Shown here: in pieces, positions 7,974-15,267 of the stretch
Position numbering within the stretch: the stretch's first letter is position 1
How the letters are laid out: each line of letters begins with the position of its first letter
NCBI RefSeq assembly: GCF_001571245.1
Contig: NZ_BCTK01000014.1
Location: forward strand, 62,001-126,000
DNA: 64,000 bases
Direction: 5' to 3'
From: Achromobacter piechaudii NBRC 102461
GTDB lineage: Bacteria; Pseudomonadota; Gammaproteobacteria; Burkholderiales; Burkholderiaceae_B
Translations under genes and position numbers: made by a program
Notes under the pieces: model-generated
What the model was told of the DNA's origin: nothing
Databases searched by the model: none
What the model saw: the letters and a program-made list of their open reading frames with translations, nothing else

Positions 7974-8005
7974 GTCGTAACGGCTTAACTTAACGCCGAA
8001 ACGAC
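7974..8005. repeat. Two-part inverted repeat upstream of the saccharopine dehydrogenase-like gene
   Basis: GTCGT-aa-CGGC is mirrored by GCCG-aa-ACGAC across a 10-base A/T-rich centre: two nested stems with matched 2-base A interruptions. It is about 80 bases from the start at 7895. Either a regulator site or an RNA hairpin is possible. Confidence 0.45.
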
Positions 8006-8033
8006 TTAATCAGCTGTCGAATCGTCAAAAACA

Positions 8034-8061
8034 AAGCCCCCCGGCGTTTGCCGGGGGGCTT
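8034..8061 (-). terminator. Strong intrinsic terminator of the DUF4148 gene
   Basis: AAGCCCCCCGGC and GCCGGGGGGCTT form a perfect 12-base-pair stem with loop GTTT. On the minus strand it is followed by TTGTTTTTG, so it ends the gene at 8098-8490. It may act weakly in the other direction too. Confidence 0.85.
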
Positions 8062-8097
8062 GTTTGCGATGGCTTGCAGCCTGTTCAGGCCGATGGA

Positions 8098-8490
8098 TCA
8101 GCCACGCACGGGCGGGTAGTCCATGTTGCCGAAGGTGACCAGGCCTTCTGCCTTGGCTTGAGCCAGTTGCGATTCGACTTGGGCGCGGCTCAACGTCGTG
8201 GCATGTTCAGCAGCGGCGACGGGCGGGTAGTCCAAATTGCCGAAGGTGACTTCGCCGGCGTTCTTGGCCTGGGCGAGTTCAGCTTGCACTTGTTGCGAGG
8301 TCAGGCTGGACTTCTGGGCGATGGGGGCGGGGTAGCCTTCTTCACCAAACGTGTACTGGCCCGAGACCTTGGCTTGTTGCAGTTCGGCTTGAACTTGTGC
8401 GCGGGTGGGAGCTTGGTCGGCTTCGGCAGCTTGCGCGCCAGCGGCCAGGACGGACATGGACAGCATCAATGCGGTTGCAAGGGTTTTCAT
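8098..8490 (-). CDS. DUF4148 secreted protein with three repeats
   Basis: A 130-residue secreted protein with a signal peptide (MKTLATALMLSMSVLAAGAQA). Three tandem units follow, each with R/S-x-x-QVxxELxQAKxxG followed by xTFGxxxYPxxxx, centred near residues 35, 65 and 100. This is the DUF4148 pattern, with one more unit than the paralogues at 167-475 and 564-872. The start is chosen by a strong GGAGG site; an upstream in-frame extension lacks a ribosome site and would precede the signal peptide. No copy of the CTA-N4-TAG operator was found upstream, so this member is probably regulated differently. Confidence 0.85.
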   Translation of the reverse strand: MKTLATALMLSMSVLAAGAQAAEADQAPTRAQVQAELQQAKVSGQYTFGEEGYPAPIAQKSSLTSQQVQAELAQAKNAGEVTFGNLDYPPVAAAEHATTLSRAQVESQLAQAKAEGLVTFGNMDYPPVRG

Positions 8491-8693
8491 AGCAGACCTC
8501 CGGTATGTTGTGAGCTTGGGATCCGAACCTCTGGCGTCATTGCTGGGGTTCGCTTGCTGTGTCCCGATGAGATGCATTCTGTGCTCAAACAACCCTGGGA
8601 TAAACCCTTATTCCTAGAAAACATCTTTCCAAAATATGCACTAATCACCGCTCATCTCGCCAGATGACGCCATAGGTGGTGATATTTCCATCT

Positions 8694-8750
8694 GGTGACA
8701 CGACATCTTGGGTGTCGAATGGCTCGGGTGACACCTTGCGCAGGGGTGTC
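8694..8750. repeat. Duplicated GGTGACAC...GGTGTC element
   Basis: GGTGACAC occurs at 8694 and 8727, each followed 17-18 bases later by GGTGTC (8711 and 8745). The unit period is about 33 bases, and within each unit GACAC and GTGTC are inverted. It may be a two-site regulatory element; no owner is evident. Confidence 0.4.
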
Positions 8751-8787
8751 GCGGTGCATGCGGGGCGATAGTGCTCACCCATGAAAA

Positions 8788-8807
8788 AGCCCCGGGGGGC
8801 CGGGGCT
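8788..8807 (-). terminator. Terminator of the DUF1090 gene
   Basis: AGCCCCGG and CCGGGGCT form an 8-base-pair stem with a GGGG loop. On the minus strand it is followed by five T (8784-8788 on plus are A). It is 27 bases past the stop codon at 8835. Confidence 0.75.
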
Positions 8808-8834
8808 AGTCATGGTGCGAAAGGTTCGAACCGT

Positions 8835-9239
8835 CTAGCGATTCAGTTCCACCAGCGCCGCGTTGTATTCGGCCTGGGCTTCTTCCAGCTTGCGCTGCGC
8901 CTTGTCGATCTTGTCCTGCTTGCCCTTGGCGCGCGCTTGTTTGAGTTCTTGCTCGCGCTCGGACACCTTGGATTGCTTTTCGCGGACGTCGGCTTCGCGT
9001 TGCGATTGCAGGCGGCTGTCGGTGCAATGCGCCTTGGCCTCGGCCAGTGCTTTCTTCAAGCCGGCTTCGCGCCGGGTGTTGTTCTGGGCACGCGCGGCGG
9101 CAATGTCGTTTTCGATTTCGCAGAACTTGGCGGCGCAGCCGCGCAGCGCCGAGCAATCGGTGGCGGCCTGAACCGGGGCCGCGCCGAAGAGGGCGCAAGC
9201 GGCGGCGGCGGTGGCCAGGGATTTCACAAAGGAGGGCAT
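8835..9239 (-). CDS. DUF1090 (YqjC-like) periplasmic protein
   Basis: A 134-residue protein with a signal peptide (MPSFVKSLATAAAACALFGA, cleavage near VQAA). The mature part has the DUF1090 pattern: two Cys (CAAKFCEIENDI), NNTRREAGLKKALAEAKAHC, and then a long charged helix (residues about 75-125, rich in K, E, R and Q) predicted as coiled coil. It matches the architecture of E. coli YqjC, a periplasmic protein of uncertain role. A GGAG site is upstream. A strong terminator follows, so it is probably monocistronic. Confidence 0.78.
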   Translation of the reverse strand: MPSFVKSLATAAAACALFGAAPVQAATDCSALRGCAAKFCEIENDIAAARAQNNTRREAGLKKALAEAKAHCTDSRLQSQREADVREKQSKVSEREQELKQARAKGKQDKIDKAQRKLEEAQAEYNAALVELNR

Positions 9240-9331
9240 GCGGTGTCTCCGTAAGGCGTATCGGTGCCGCCATGATCGCCCGATCCCGTCGTGGCGGCAA
9301 TGCGCCGGGCCTGGCGCCCGGCTCCGTCCGG

Positions 9332-10264
9332 TCAGGAAATCAGCGTGCCGGCCAAGGCTGCCGCGACCAGCAGCGCGCCCAGCCACAGGTTGGCGCGGAA
9401 CAGCATGAAGTTGCGGTCGGGCCGCTGAATGTCGAATACCTTCAACTGCCAGGCAAGATGCACCGCGACGGCCGCCATGCCCACCTGGTACGCCCACGAC
9501 AAGCCCATCGCGTAGCCGCCCCAGGCCCACAGCAAGATGGTGGCGGCGTAGAAACCGCCGATCCACAGCTTGCCTTGATCGCCAAAGCGCATCGCGGTGG
9601 AGTGCAGGCCCAGGCTGCGGTCGTCGCGCACGTCGACATAGGCGTAGATGCTGTCGTAGCCCACCTGCCAGAGCACCGCGCCCAGCCACATGGCGATGGC
9701 GGCCAGCGGCACGACGTTCTGCGTGTCGGACCAGGCCATCAGCATGCCCCAGTTAAAGCAGATGCCCAGCACCACTTGCGGCCAGTACGTGACGCGCTTG
9801 CACAGCGGATAGATGAATACAAAGGGCAGCACCGCCAAGGCCAGCCAGCGGCTCATTTCGTTCAGGAAAAACAGCAGCGATCCGCACACCATCAACTGGC
9901 CAAGCAGGAACCACACGGCATTCTTCATCGACAGCTGGCCGCTGGTCAGCGGGCGGAACCGCGTGCGTTCGACGTGCTTGTCGAAGTTGCGGTCGCACAT
10001 GTCATTGACCGTGCAGCCGATGCCGCGCATCAGCAGCGCGCCCAACGAGAAGACGATCAGCCGTTGCAGGTCAGGCAAGCCACCCGCCGACTGAACCAGC
10101 GCGGCCACGGCCGGCAGCAGCGTCAGCCACGTACCGATGGGCCGGTCCAGCCGGCACAGGCGGGCGTACGGCCGCCAGGATCTTGGAAGCCAGCGTTCGA
10201 CCCAGTCGGTGAATACGATGTCGCTGAGATCGACGGGAGGTTGTTGCGAGGCGCTCACTGTCAC
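9332..10264 (-). CDS. ubiA: 4-hydroxybenzoate polyprenyltransferase
   Basis: UbiA attaches the polyprenyl tail to 4-hydroxybenzoate in ubiquinone synthesis at the inner membrane. Both aspartate-rich motifs are present: NDMCDRNFDKHVERTRFRPL and, in the second half, DVRDDRSLGLHSTAMRFG. There are about nine hydrophobic segments, and the approximately 310-residue length is normal. The start is uncertain: a GTG at 10264 gives VTVSASQQPPVDL, while an ATG at 10303 would begin inside the T-run of the upstream terminator. Neither has a clear ribosome site; the GTG is preferred for that reason. It is followed by the DUF1090 gene after a 92-base gap. Confidence 0.92.
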   Translation of the reverse strand: MTVSASQQPPVDLSDIVFTDWVERWLPRSWRPYARLCRLDRPIGTWLTLLPAVAALVQSAGGLPDLQRLIVFSLGALLMRGIGCTVNDMCDRNFDKHVERTRFRPLTSGQLSMKNAVWFLLGQLMVCGSLLFFLNEMSRWLALAVLPFVFIYPLCKRVTYWPQVVLGICFNWGMLMAWSDTQNVVPLAAIAMWLGAVLWQVGYDSIYAYVDVRDDRSLGLHSTAMRFGDQGKLWIGGFYAATILLWAWGGYAMGLSWAYQVGMAAVAVHLAWQLKVFDIQRPDRNFMLFRANLWLGALLVAAALAGTLIS

Positions 10265-10302
10265 GGTCGGAAATTGGGCTGGAAAGCCGACAGCATAAAA
10301 CA

Positions 10303-10327
10303 ACGGCCGGGCATTGCGCCCGGCCGT
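10303..10327 (-). terminator. Terminator of the aminotransferase gene
   Basis: ACGGCCGGGC and GCCCGGCCGT form a 10-base-pair stem with loop ATTGC on the plus strand. On the minus strand it is followed by TTGTTTTATG. It lies 33 bases past the stop at 10360, between that gene and ubiA. Confidence 0.7.
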
Positions 10328-10359
10328 CGAAGGTCAACCTGCGTTCAAGCGCGGCTTTT

Positions 10360-11562
10360 TCAGGCCGTGTATTCCTTGAGCAGCTTGCCCAGGATGGCGA
10401 TGCCGGTGCGGATCTTGTCTTCCGGCACGGTGGCAAAGCTCAGGCGCAGCGTGTTCTGCTTGCCCGCGCCGCTGTAGAACGGCGCGCCGGGCACGAAGGC
10501 CACGTTTTGCGCGATGGCCTTTTCCAGCAGCTTGGTGCTGTCCATGTGTTCGGGCAGCGTCAGCCAGATGAACATGCCGCCTTCCGGCTTGGTCCAGGTG
10601 ACGGTGGACGGGAATTCGCGCTTGATGGCGTCCAGCATGCAGCTGCCCTGAGCGCGGTAGATTTCGCGCACGTTGGGCAGGTGTTCTTCCAGGAAGCCGT
10701 CCTTGACGATTTCGTAGACGGCCATCTGCGTCAGCGTGGGCGTGTGCAGGTCGGTGGCTTGCTTGGCCTGCACCAGCTTGTTGATCAGCGGGCGTGCGGC
10801 GGCGATGTAGCCCAGGCGCAGGCCGGGGGCCAGCACCTTCGAGAACGTGCCCAGACGCACGACGTTGGCGCCGTATTCAGCAGCCAGCGAGATCAGGCCC
10901 GGCTGCGGCTCGCCTGCGTAGCGCAGTTCACCGTAGGGGTCGTCTTCGACGATGACCAGGTTCAGTTCGGCGGCGCGCTTGACCAGCGCGATGCGGCGTT
11001 CCAGGTTCAGCGTGCGGCCCGTGGGGTTCTGGAAGTTGGGCAGCGCGTACAAGAAGCGTGCGCCGTCAGCCAGTTCCGGCGTGATGGCTTCGGGGACCAG
11101 GCCGCCTTCATCCGTGGGCACCGGCACGAACTTCGGCTGGTACAGGCTGAACGATTGCAGCGCGCCCAGGTAGCTGGGGTCTTCGACCAGCACTTTGCTG
11201 TCTTTGTCGATCAGCACCTTGCCCAGCAGATCCAGCGCTTGCTGCGAACCCGAAACGATCAGGATCTGATCGGCGGCGACGTTGGCGCCCGCGCGGTTCA
11301 GGTCATCGGCAACCCATTGGCGCAGCGGCGCATAGCCTTCGGTCGGGCCGTATTGCAGGGCCGCGCGACCGTTGGTGGCCAATACCTTGTCGAATGCAGC
11401 ACGTACCACTTCTACCGGGAAGCCACCGGGCGCCGGCAGGCCGCCAGCGAACGAAATGACTTCGGGGCGCTCGGTGACCTTGAGGATCTCGCGGATGGCG
11501 GAGCTGGTAAGTTGCTGGGCGCGTTCCGAAAAGGAAAACGCAGGTTCGAGAGGCTTGTCCAT
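10360..11562 (-). CDS. PLP-dependent aminotransferase, 2-aminoadipate/MocR-like class
   Basis: A 400-residue class I/II fold-type I aminotransferase. The N terminus has the SSAIREIL and EVISFAGGLPAPGGFP elements typical of the LysN/2-aminoadipate transaminase group, then LQYGPTEGYAPLRQW. The PLP lysine is in GTFSKVLAPGLRLGY, the Asp-x-x-Tyr pair in VEDDPYGELRY and the carboxylate-binding Arg in TLRLSFA. There is no N-terminal winged helix, so it is an enzyme rather than a MocR regulator. The start at 11562 avoids a 42-residue extension without family character. The substrate could be branched-chain, aromatic or aminoadipate; sequence alone does not decide. Confidence 0.85.
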   Translation of the reverse strand: MDKPLEPAFSFSERAQQLTSSAIREILKVTERPEVISFAGGLPAPGGFPVEVVRAAFDKVLATNGRAALQYGPTEGYAPLRQWVADDLNRAGANVAADQILIVSGSQQALDLLGKVLIDKDSKVLVEDPSYLGALQSFSLYQPKFVPVPTDEGGLVPEAITPELADGARFLYALPNFQNPTGRTLNLERRIALVKRAAELNLVIVEDDPYGELRYAGEPQPGLISLAAEYGANVVRLGTFSKVLAPGLRLGYIAAARPLINKLVQAKQATDLHTPTLTQMAVYEIVKDGFLEEHLPNVREIYRAQGSCMLDAIKREFPSTVTWTKPEGGMFIWLTLPEHMDSTKLLEKAIAQNVAFVPGAPFYSGAGKQNTLRLSFATVPEDKIRTGIAILGKLLKEYTA

Positions 11563-11720
11563 GGATTGCTTCTTGATCAAGAAGGGTAAAGGGAGAGGCT
11601 TGTGAGGGGGACTGCGGTAAAAAAGTATTGTCCCATACGGTAGCAGCCCGGCCCCTTTAACGCGCGGAACCCCTAAAATCACCTGCATCGAAAACCGCCT
11701 GTACAGTTACATTTATCGCT

Positions 11721-12206
11721 ATGTTCGAAGCCGCTCCCATCGTCGCCGAGTCCAAGTCCGCCCTGTACAAAGAGCTGGTTGCGCAGGCCCGCGCGCTGCT
11801 TGAAGGCGAGCCCGACCGCATTGCCAACGCCGCCAACCTCAGCGCGCTGGCCTATCAGGCCTTGCCCGATCTGAACTGGGCCGGCTTTTATTTCTTCGAT
11901 GGCGTCGAGCTTGTGCTCGGACCCTTCCAGGGCAAGCCGGCCTGCGTGCGTATTCCGCTGAACCGGGGCGTCTGCGGCGCGGCCGCCAGCCAGCGGCAAA
12001 CGCAGCTGGTGCCGGACGTGCACGCCTTCCCCGGCCACATCGCTTGCGACGCGGCTTCGCGTTCAGAAATCGTGGTGCCGCTGGTGCATCAGGGCGAATT
12101 GATCGGCGTCTGGGACGTAGACAGCCCCGTGCCCGACCGCTTCGACGAGGACGACCGCCAAGGCATGCAGGCCCTGTGCGCGGTGTTCCTGGACAGCCTG
12201 CGCTAA
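11721..12206 (+). CDS. msrC: Free methionine-(R)-sulfoxide reductase, GAF domain
   Basis: Reduces free methionine-R-sulfoxide in the cytoplasm. The 161-residue single GAF domain carries the three family cysteines: Cys75 (GPFQGKPACVRI), Cys85 (NRGVCGAAAS) and Cys109 (FPGHIACDAASRSEIVVPL), arranged as in E. coli YebR/MsrC. The ligand-pocket segment LIGVWDVDSPVPDRFDEDD is also present. It is divergent from the aminotransferase, with about 158 bases between them; a TAAAAT hexamer at 11674-11679 is a candidate -10. Confidence 0.9.
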   Translation: MFEAAPIVAESKSALYKELVAQARALLEGEPDRIANAANLSALAYQALPDLNWAGFYFFDGVELVLGPFQGKPACVRIPLNRGVCGAAASQRQTQLVPDVHAFPGHIACDAASRSEIVVPLVHQGELIGVWDVDSPVPDRFDEDDRQGMQALCAVFLDSLR

Positions 12207-12537
12207 AGGCGTTGCGTGTCGCCTGCGCCGCGCGCCGTTGACACGTAGACGGCCGCCCGGTAGATTTGCGCATCGCCGCTTACGCGCGTTTTTTCATTCA
12301 TGAATTCTCAGGCCATCCAATCCGCTTCCTGCCTCCGCGCCCTGTGCGTGGTGCTGGCTGCCGTCGGCCTGAAATCCAAAAAACAGCCGCTCATCTGACC
12401 GGAGCATGCTGTTCCGTCAGATGGGCGACGGAACAGCGGCCTTCTGGCGGCGCTTTGGCGCCTCTCGCGCACCTCTGATATCCCGAGCACTTCTGTACGG
12501 TCCAACCACGGTCCGCCTACATCGAAGGAGTGTTCTC
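12207..12537 (+). other. 331-base leader region of the DapA-like gene
   Basis: No established gene. It contains a 32-codon open frame (12300-12398, MNSQAIQSASCLRALC...) with three Lys codons near its end, lacking a visible ribosome site, and two overlapping hairpins at 12392-12437. It may be an untranslated leader of the gene at 12538. Confidence 0.35.
12392..12437 (+). promoter_or_regulatory. Two mutually exclusive hairpins upstream of the DapA-like gene
   Basis: Stem 1 pairs CATCTGAC (12392-12399) with GTCAGATG (12416-12423). Stem 2 pairs GCTGTTCCGTC (12408-12418) with GACGGAACAGC (12427-12437), 11 perfect pairs. They share 12416-12418, so they cannot both form. No T-run follows stem 2, which argues against a simple attenuator. 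Confidence 0.4.
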
Positions 12538-13431
12538 ATGTCTATTCAACAATCTGTTTTCCAGGGCGTCTGGGTGCCGTTGGTGACGCCGTTTTCCGGC
12601 GGCGCGGTCGACGGCGGCGCCTTGCGCCGGCTGGTGCGCCACTATGCCTCTGCGGGCGTGGACGGGCTGGTCGTCTGCGGCAGCACCGGCGAGGCCGCCT
12701 CGCTCGATGACGCCGAACAGTTGGCGGTGCTGGACGCGGTCTTGACCGAAGCCGGGCGGCTGCCCGTCATCATGGGCCTGGCGGGCAACCACCAGGGGCA
12801 TGTATTGCAGCGCCTGTCGGCCTTCGGCACCCGGCCGCTTGCCGGCATCCTGGCGCCCGCCCCGTACTACGTGCGGGCCGGTCAGGAAGGGGCCGCCGCC
12901 TATTTCCGCCGCCTGGCCGATGCCTCGCGCTTCCCCCTGGTGCTCTACGACATTCCGTACCGCACGGGCACTACCCTGGACACATCCACCTTGCTGTCGC
13001 TGGCCGCCCATCCGAACGTGGCGGCCATCAAGGATTGCGGCGGGTCGCTGGACAAGACGCTGGCGCTGATCGCGGATGGGCAGATGAACGTGCTGGCCGG
13101 CGAAGACTTGCAGACCTTGTCCGTGCTGTGCCTGGGCGGCGCTGGCATGATCGCGGCCGCCGCGCATCTGCGGCCCGACCTGTTCGTGGCGATGTACCGG
13201 GCGGTCCGCAACCAACAACTGGACCAGGCGCGCCGGCTGTTCCACGCCCTGGCCCCCGTGATCCGCCTGGCCTTCGAAGAGCCGAACCCCGGCCCGCTGA
13301 AGGCGCAGCTGGGCCGCCAGGGCCTGCTGACCGAAGAGTTGCGGCAACCCATGCCGACTGCCAGCGCCGCACTGGCCGCCCGCCTGGACGCCGCCGTCGC
13401 CGGCCTGAACCGCCAGTATCCGCAGCCATAG
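12538..13431 (+). CDS. dapA: 4-hydroxy-tetrahydrodipicolinate synthase (DapA family)
   Basis: A 297-residue class I aldolase-type (beta/alpha)8 lyase of the DapA/NanA family; DapA makes the first committed intermediate of lysine and diaminopimelate. Visible are GVWVPLVTPF, the substrate motif CGSTGEAASL, the catalytic-triad tyrosine in VLYDIPYRTG and the Schiff-base lysine in NVAAIKDCGG. A GAAGGAG site sits 8 bases before the ATG. It is not in a lysine operon, so a paralogue acting on another 2-oxo acid aldol remains possible. The long leader carries overlapping hairpins. Confidence 0.82.
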   Translation: MSIQQSVFQGVWVPLVTPFSGGAVDGGALRRLVRHYASAGVDGLVVCGSTGEAASLDDAEQLAVLDAVLTEAGRLPVIMGLAGNHQGHVLQRLSAFGTRPLAGILAPAPYYVRAGQEGAAAYFRRLADASRFPLVLYDIPYRTGTTLDTSTLLSLAAHPNVAAIKDCGGSLDKTLALIADGQMNVLAGEDLQTLSVLCLGGAGMIAAAAHLRPDLFVAMYRAVRNQQLDQARRLFHALAPVIRLAFEEPNPGPLKAQLGRQGLLTEELRQPMPTASAALAARLDAAVAGLNRQYPQP

Positions 13432-13566
13432 CCCGCGCTGGGGCGCCCTTGCAAAGCCATCCATGAACTTTTGTGGTGCCCGGATTCATTTAGTAGTAAA
13501 TGCCTTCCCGGGATGCTGACGGATTGCTTATGATGCGGCCATTCTTCAGGGTGAAACAACACGTTC

Positions 13567-14343
13567 ATGGCTCAAGCTTTTGAAGCCTTGTCCGCCTGGC
13601 AGGTCATGCTGGCGGGGCTGCTGTTCTTCGGTGGCATCTATCTGGTGTTCGGCGCGGCGACCTGGCTGCTGACCCAGCACGTGTTGCCGGCGCTGGGCAT
13701 AGGCCGGCCGCTGGACCCGCGCCCCTTGGGTCCCGGACAGCTACGCCGCGAATTCGCGCAGTCCGGGCTGTCCATCCTGCTGTTCGGCACGGGCATGATT
13801 TTTCCGTGGGGCTTGCTGCAACTGGGTTGGGCGCATCTGGATCCCGACCCGAGCTGGCAGAAGGTGGTGGTTGAAATCCTGGTGCTGGTGGCCTGGAACG
13901 ACGTCCATTTCTGGATCAACCATCGCTTGCTGCACACGAAGCTGCTGCGACGGTTCCACCTGCCGCATCACCGCTCGGTGGTGACCACGCCGTTCTCGAC
14001 CTACAGCTTTCACCCCATCGAAGCGCTGATGCTGGGCAACGTCATCATGCTGCCGATGGTGCTGCATGATTTCAGCTTCTGGGCGCTGGCCTCGGTGCCG
14101 CTGTTCAGCCTGTTCTTCAACTGCATCGGCCACGCCAACTACGATTTCTTTCCCAAGGTGTCCTACGCGCATTGGTTCGCCGCCAGCCGGCGTCATCATC
14201 TGCACCACGCCTGCTACAACGGCAATTACGGCTTCCAGTTCACGTTCATGGACCGCCTGTTCCGCACGCGCCTAAAAGCCGAGGCCGCGGCCCCACAGCT
14301 GGACGCGTTCCAGCGCCGAGACTCTGTTGCCGGCAAGGCCTGA
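13567..14343 (+). CDS. Fatty acid hydroxylase/sterol desaturase superfamily protein
   Basis: A 258-residue membrane di-iron oxygenase of the fatty acid hydroxylase superfamily. Histidine clusters that would bind two irons are HFWINHRLLHTKLLRRFHLPHH (about residues 118-139) and RRHHLHHACYNGNYG near residue 215. About four to five hydrophobic segments surround them. It is the first gene of a tight cluster; the next gene overlaps its end by 17 bases. The cluster suggests modification of a lipid or acyl chain made by the ketoacyl-synthase-like protein downstream. The substrate is unknown. Confidence 0.82.
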   Translation: MAQAFEALSAWQVMLAGLLFFGGIYLVFGAATWLLTQHVLPALGIGRPLDPRPLGPGQLRREFAQSGLSILLFGTGMIFPWGLLQLGWAHLDPDPSWQKVVVEILVLVAWNDVHFWINHRLLHTKLLRRFHLPHHRSVVTTPFSTYSFHPIEALMLGNVIMLPMVLHDFSFWALASVPLFSLFFNCIGHANYDFFPKVSYAHWFAASRRHHLHHACYNGNYGFQFTFMDRLFRTRLKAEAAAPQLDAFQRRDSVAGKA

Positions 14344-15235
14344 CCTCCGGCGCCGCCTGCCGTCGCTGCGCAACCGGCGCGATTGGCAAAGCCTGGCCTA
14401 CCTGGCTGCGCTGCCCGCGCTGGCGGCCTGGCAATGGGTGTACGGCTTCTGGTGGCCGCTGTATGGCTTGATGCTGTTCCTGACATTGGGCATCGGCGTC
14501 ATCCACCACAACCACACGCACATCCGCATGTGGCGTGGCCGCTGGGCCAATCGCGCCACCGATTTCTGGATCACGCTGTTGCAGGGGCACCCGACCTTCG
14601 TGTTCTATCCCGCGCACGTGGCCAATCATCATCGCTACAAGCATGGTGAGCGCGACGCCGCCCGCACCTATCGTTTCGGGGGCGACACCAATCACCTGTG
14701 GGGCTATGTGCTGCATCCGTTCCAGGCGGGCTGGGTGCTGTATCCGATGTTCTTCGCGTGGCTGGGACGCCTGCGCCGACATTGGCCGGGCGCGTGGCGC
14801 TACAGCGTGGCGCAATACGGCGCGTGGCTGGGGTTGTGGGGCGGGCTGCTGGCCGTCAACCCGGTCAAGGCGCTGGTGTTCGTGATCGTGCCGCAACTGC
14901 ATGGCCTGCATTGGCTGCTGGCCACCAATTATCTCCAGCACGCGCATGCCGACGGCGGGCCGCGCCATGTCGCGGGACTGAACTACGCGCGCAATTTTGA
15001 AGGGCTGGTCAACCCGTTGCTGTTCAACATCGGCCTGCACACCGCGCATCATGAGCACCCGCGCGCGCATTGGTCCGACCTGACCCGGCTGCATCGCGAC
15101 CACTACCGCGCGCGCGTCGACCCGGCGCTGAACGAGCGCGGGCTGGTGCCCTATATGGCTCGCGTCTTTGTGCTTGGCATCTTCATGCCGCGCCTGCGCA
15201 GCCGTTCTTCCATGGCGCCCGAGCACGTTCGCTAG
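14327..15235 (+). CDS. Membrane fatty acid desaturase
   Basis: A 302-residue membrane desaturase of the FA_desaturase family. Its three histidine boxes are IHHNHTH (about residue 59), ANHHRYKH (about 99) and GLHTAHHEHP (about 252), with hydrophobic segments between. The start is a TTG at 14327 that overlaps the previous gene, implying translational coupling; a slightly later start cannot be excluded. The genomic context (hydroxylase before, ketoacyl-synthase-like fusion after) suggests a pathway that builds an unusual desaturated or hydroxylated lipid rather than housekeeping membrane adaptation. Confidence 0.82.
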   Translation: MPARPDLRRRLPSLRNRRDWQSLAYLAALPALAAWQWVYGFWWPLYGLMLFLTLGIGVIHHNHTHIRMWRGRWANRATDFWITLLQGHPTFVFYPAHVANHHRYKHGERDAARTYRFGGDTNHLWGYVLHPFQAGWVLYPMFFAWLGRLRRHWPGAWRYSVAQYGAWLGLWGGLLAVNPVKALVFVIVPQLHGLHWLLATNYLQHAHADGGPRHVAGLNYARNFEGLVNPLLFNIGLHTAHHEHPRAHWSDLTRLHRDHYRARVDPALNERGLVPYMARVFVLGIFMPRLRSRSSMAPEHVR

Positions 15236-15267
15236 CGCCTTATCCATTACCCATCGAGACCCGTCAC

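Larger units (their letters stand above)
8491..8834. other. 344-base intergenic region
   Basis: No gene is supported here. It holds the promoter area of the minus-strand DUF4148 gene, the GACAC/GTGTC repeat block at 8694-8750 and the terminator at 8788-8807 for the DUF1090 gene. Confidence 0.6.

Noticed and set aside
12300-12398. 32-residue frame as a real gene
   Set aside because: No ribosome site and no recognisable homology; kept only as part of a possible leader.
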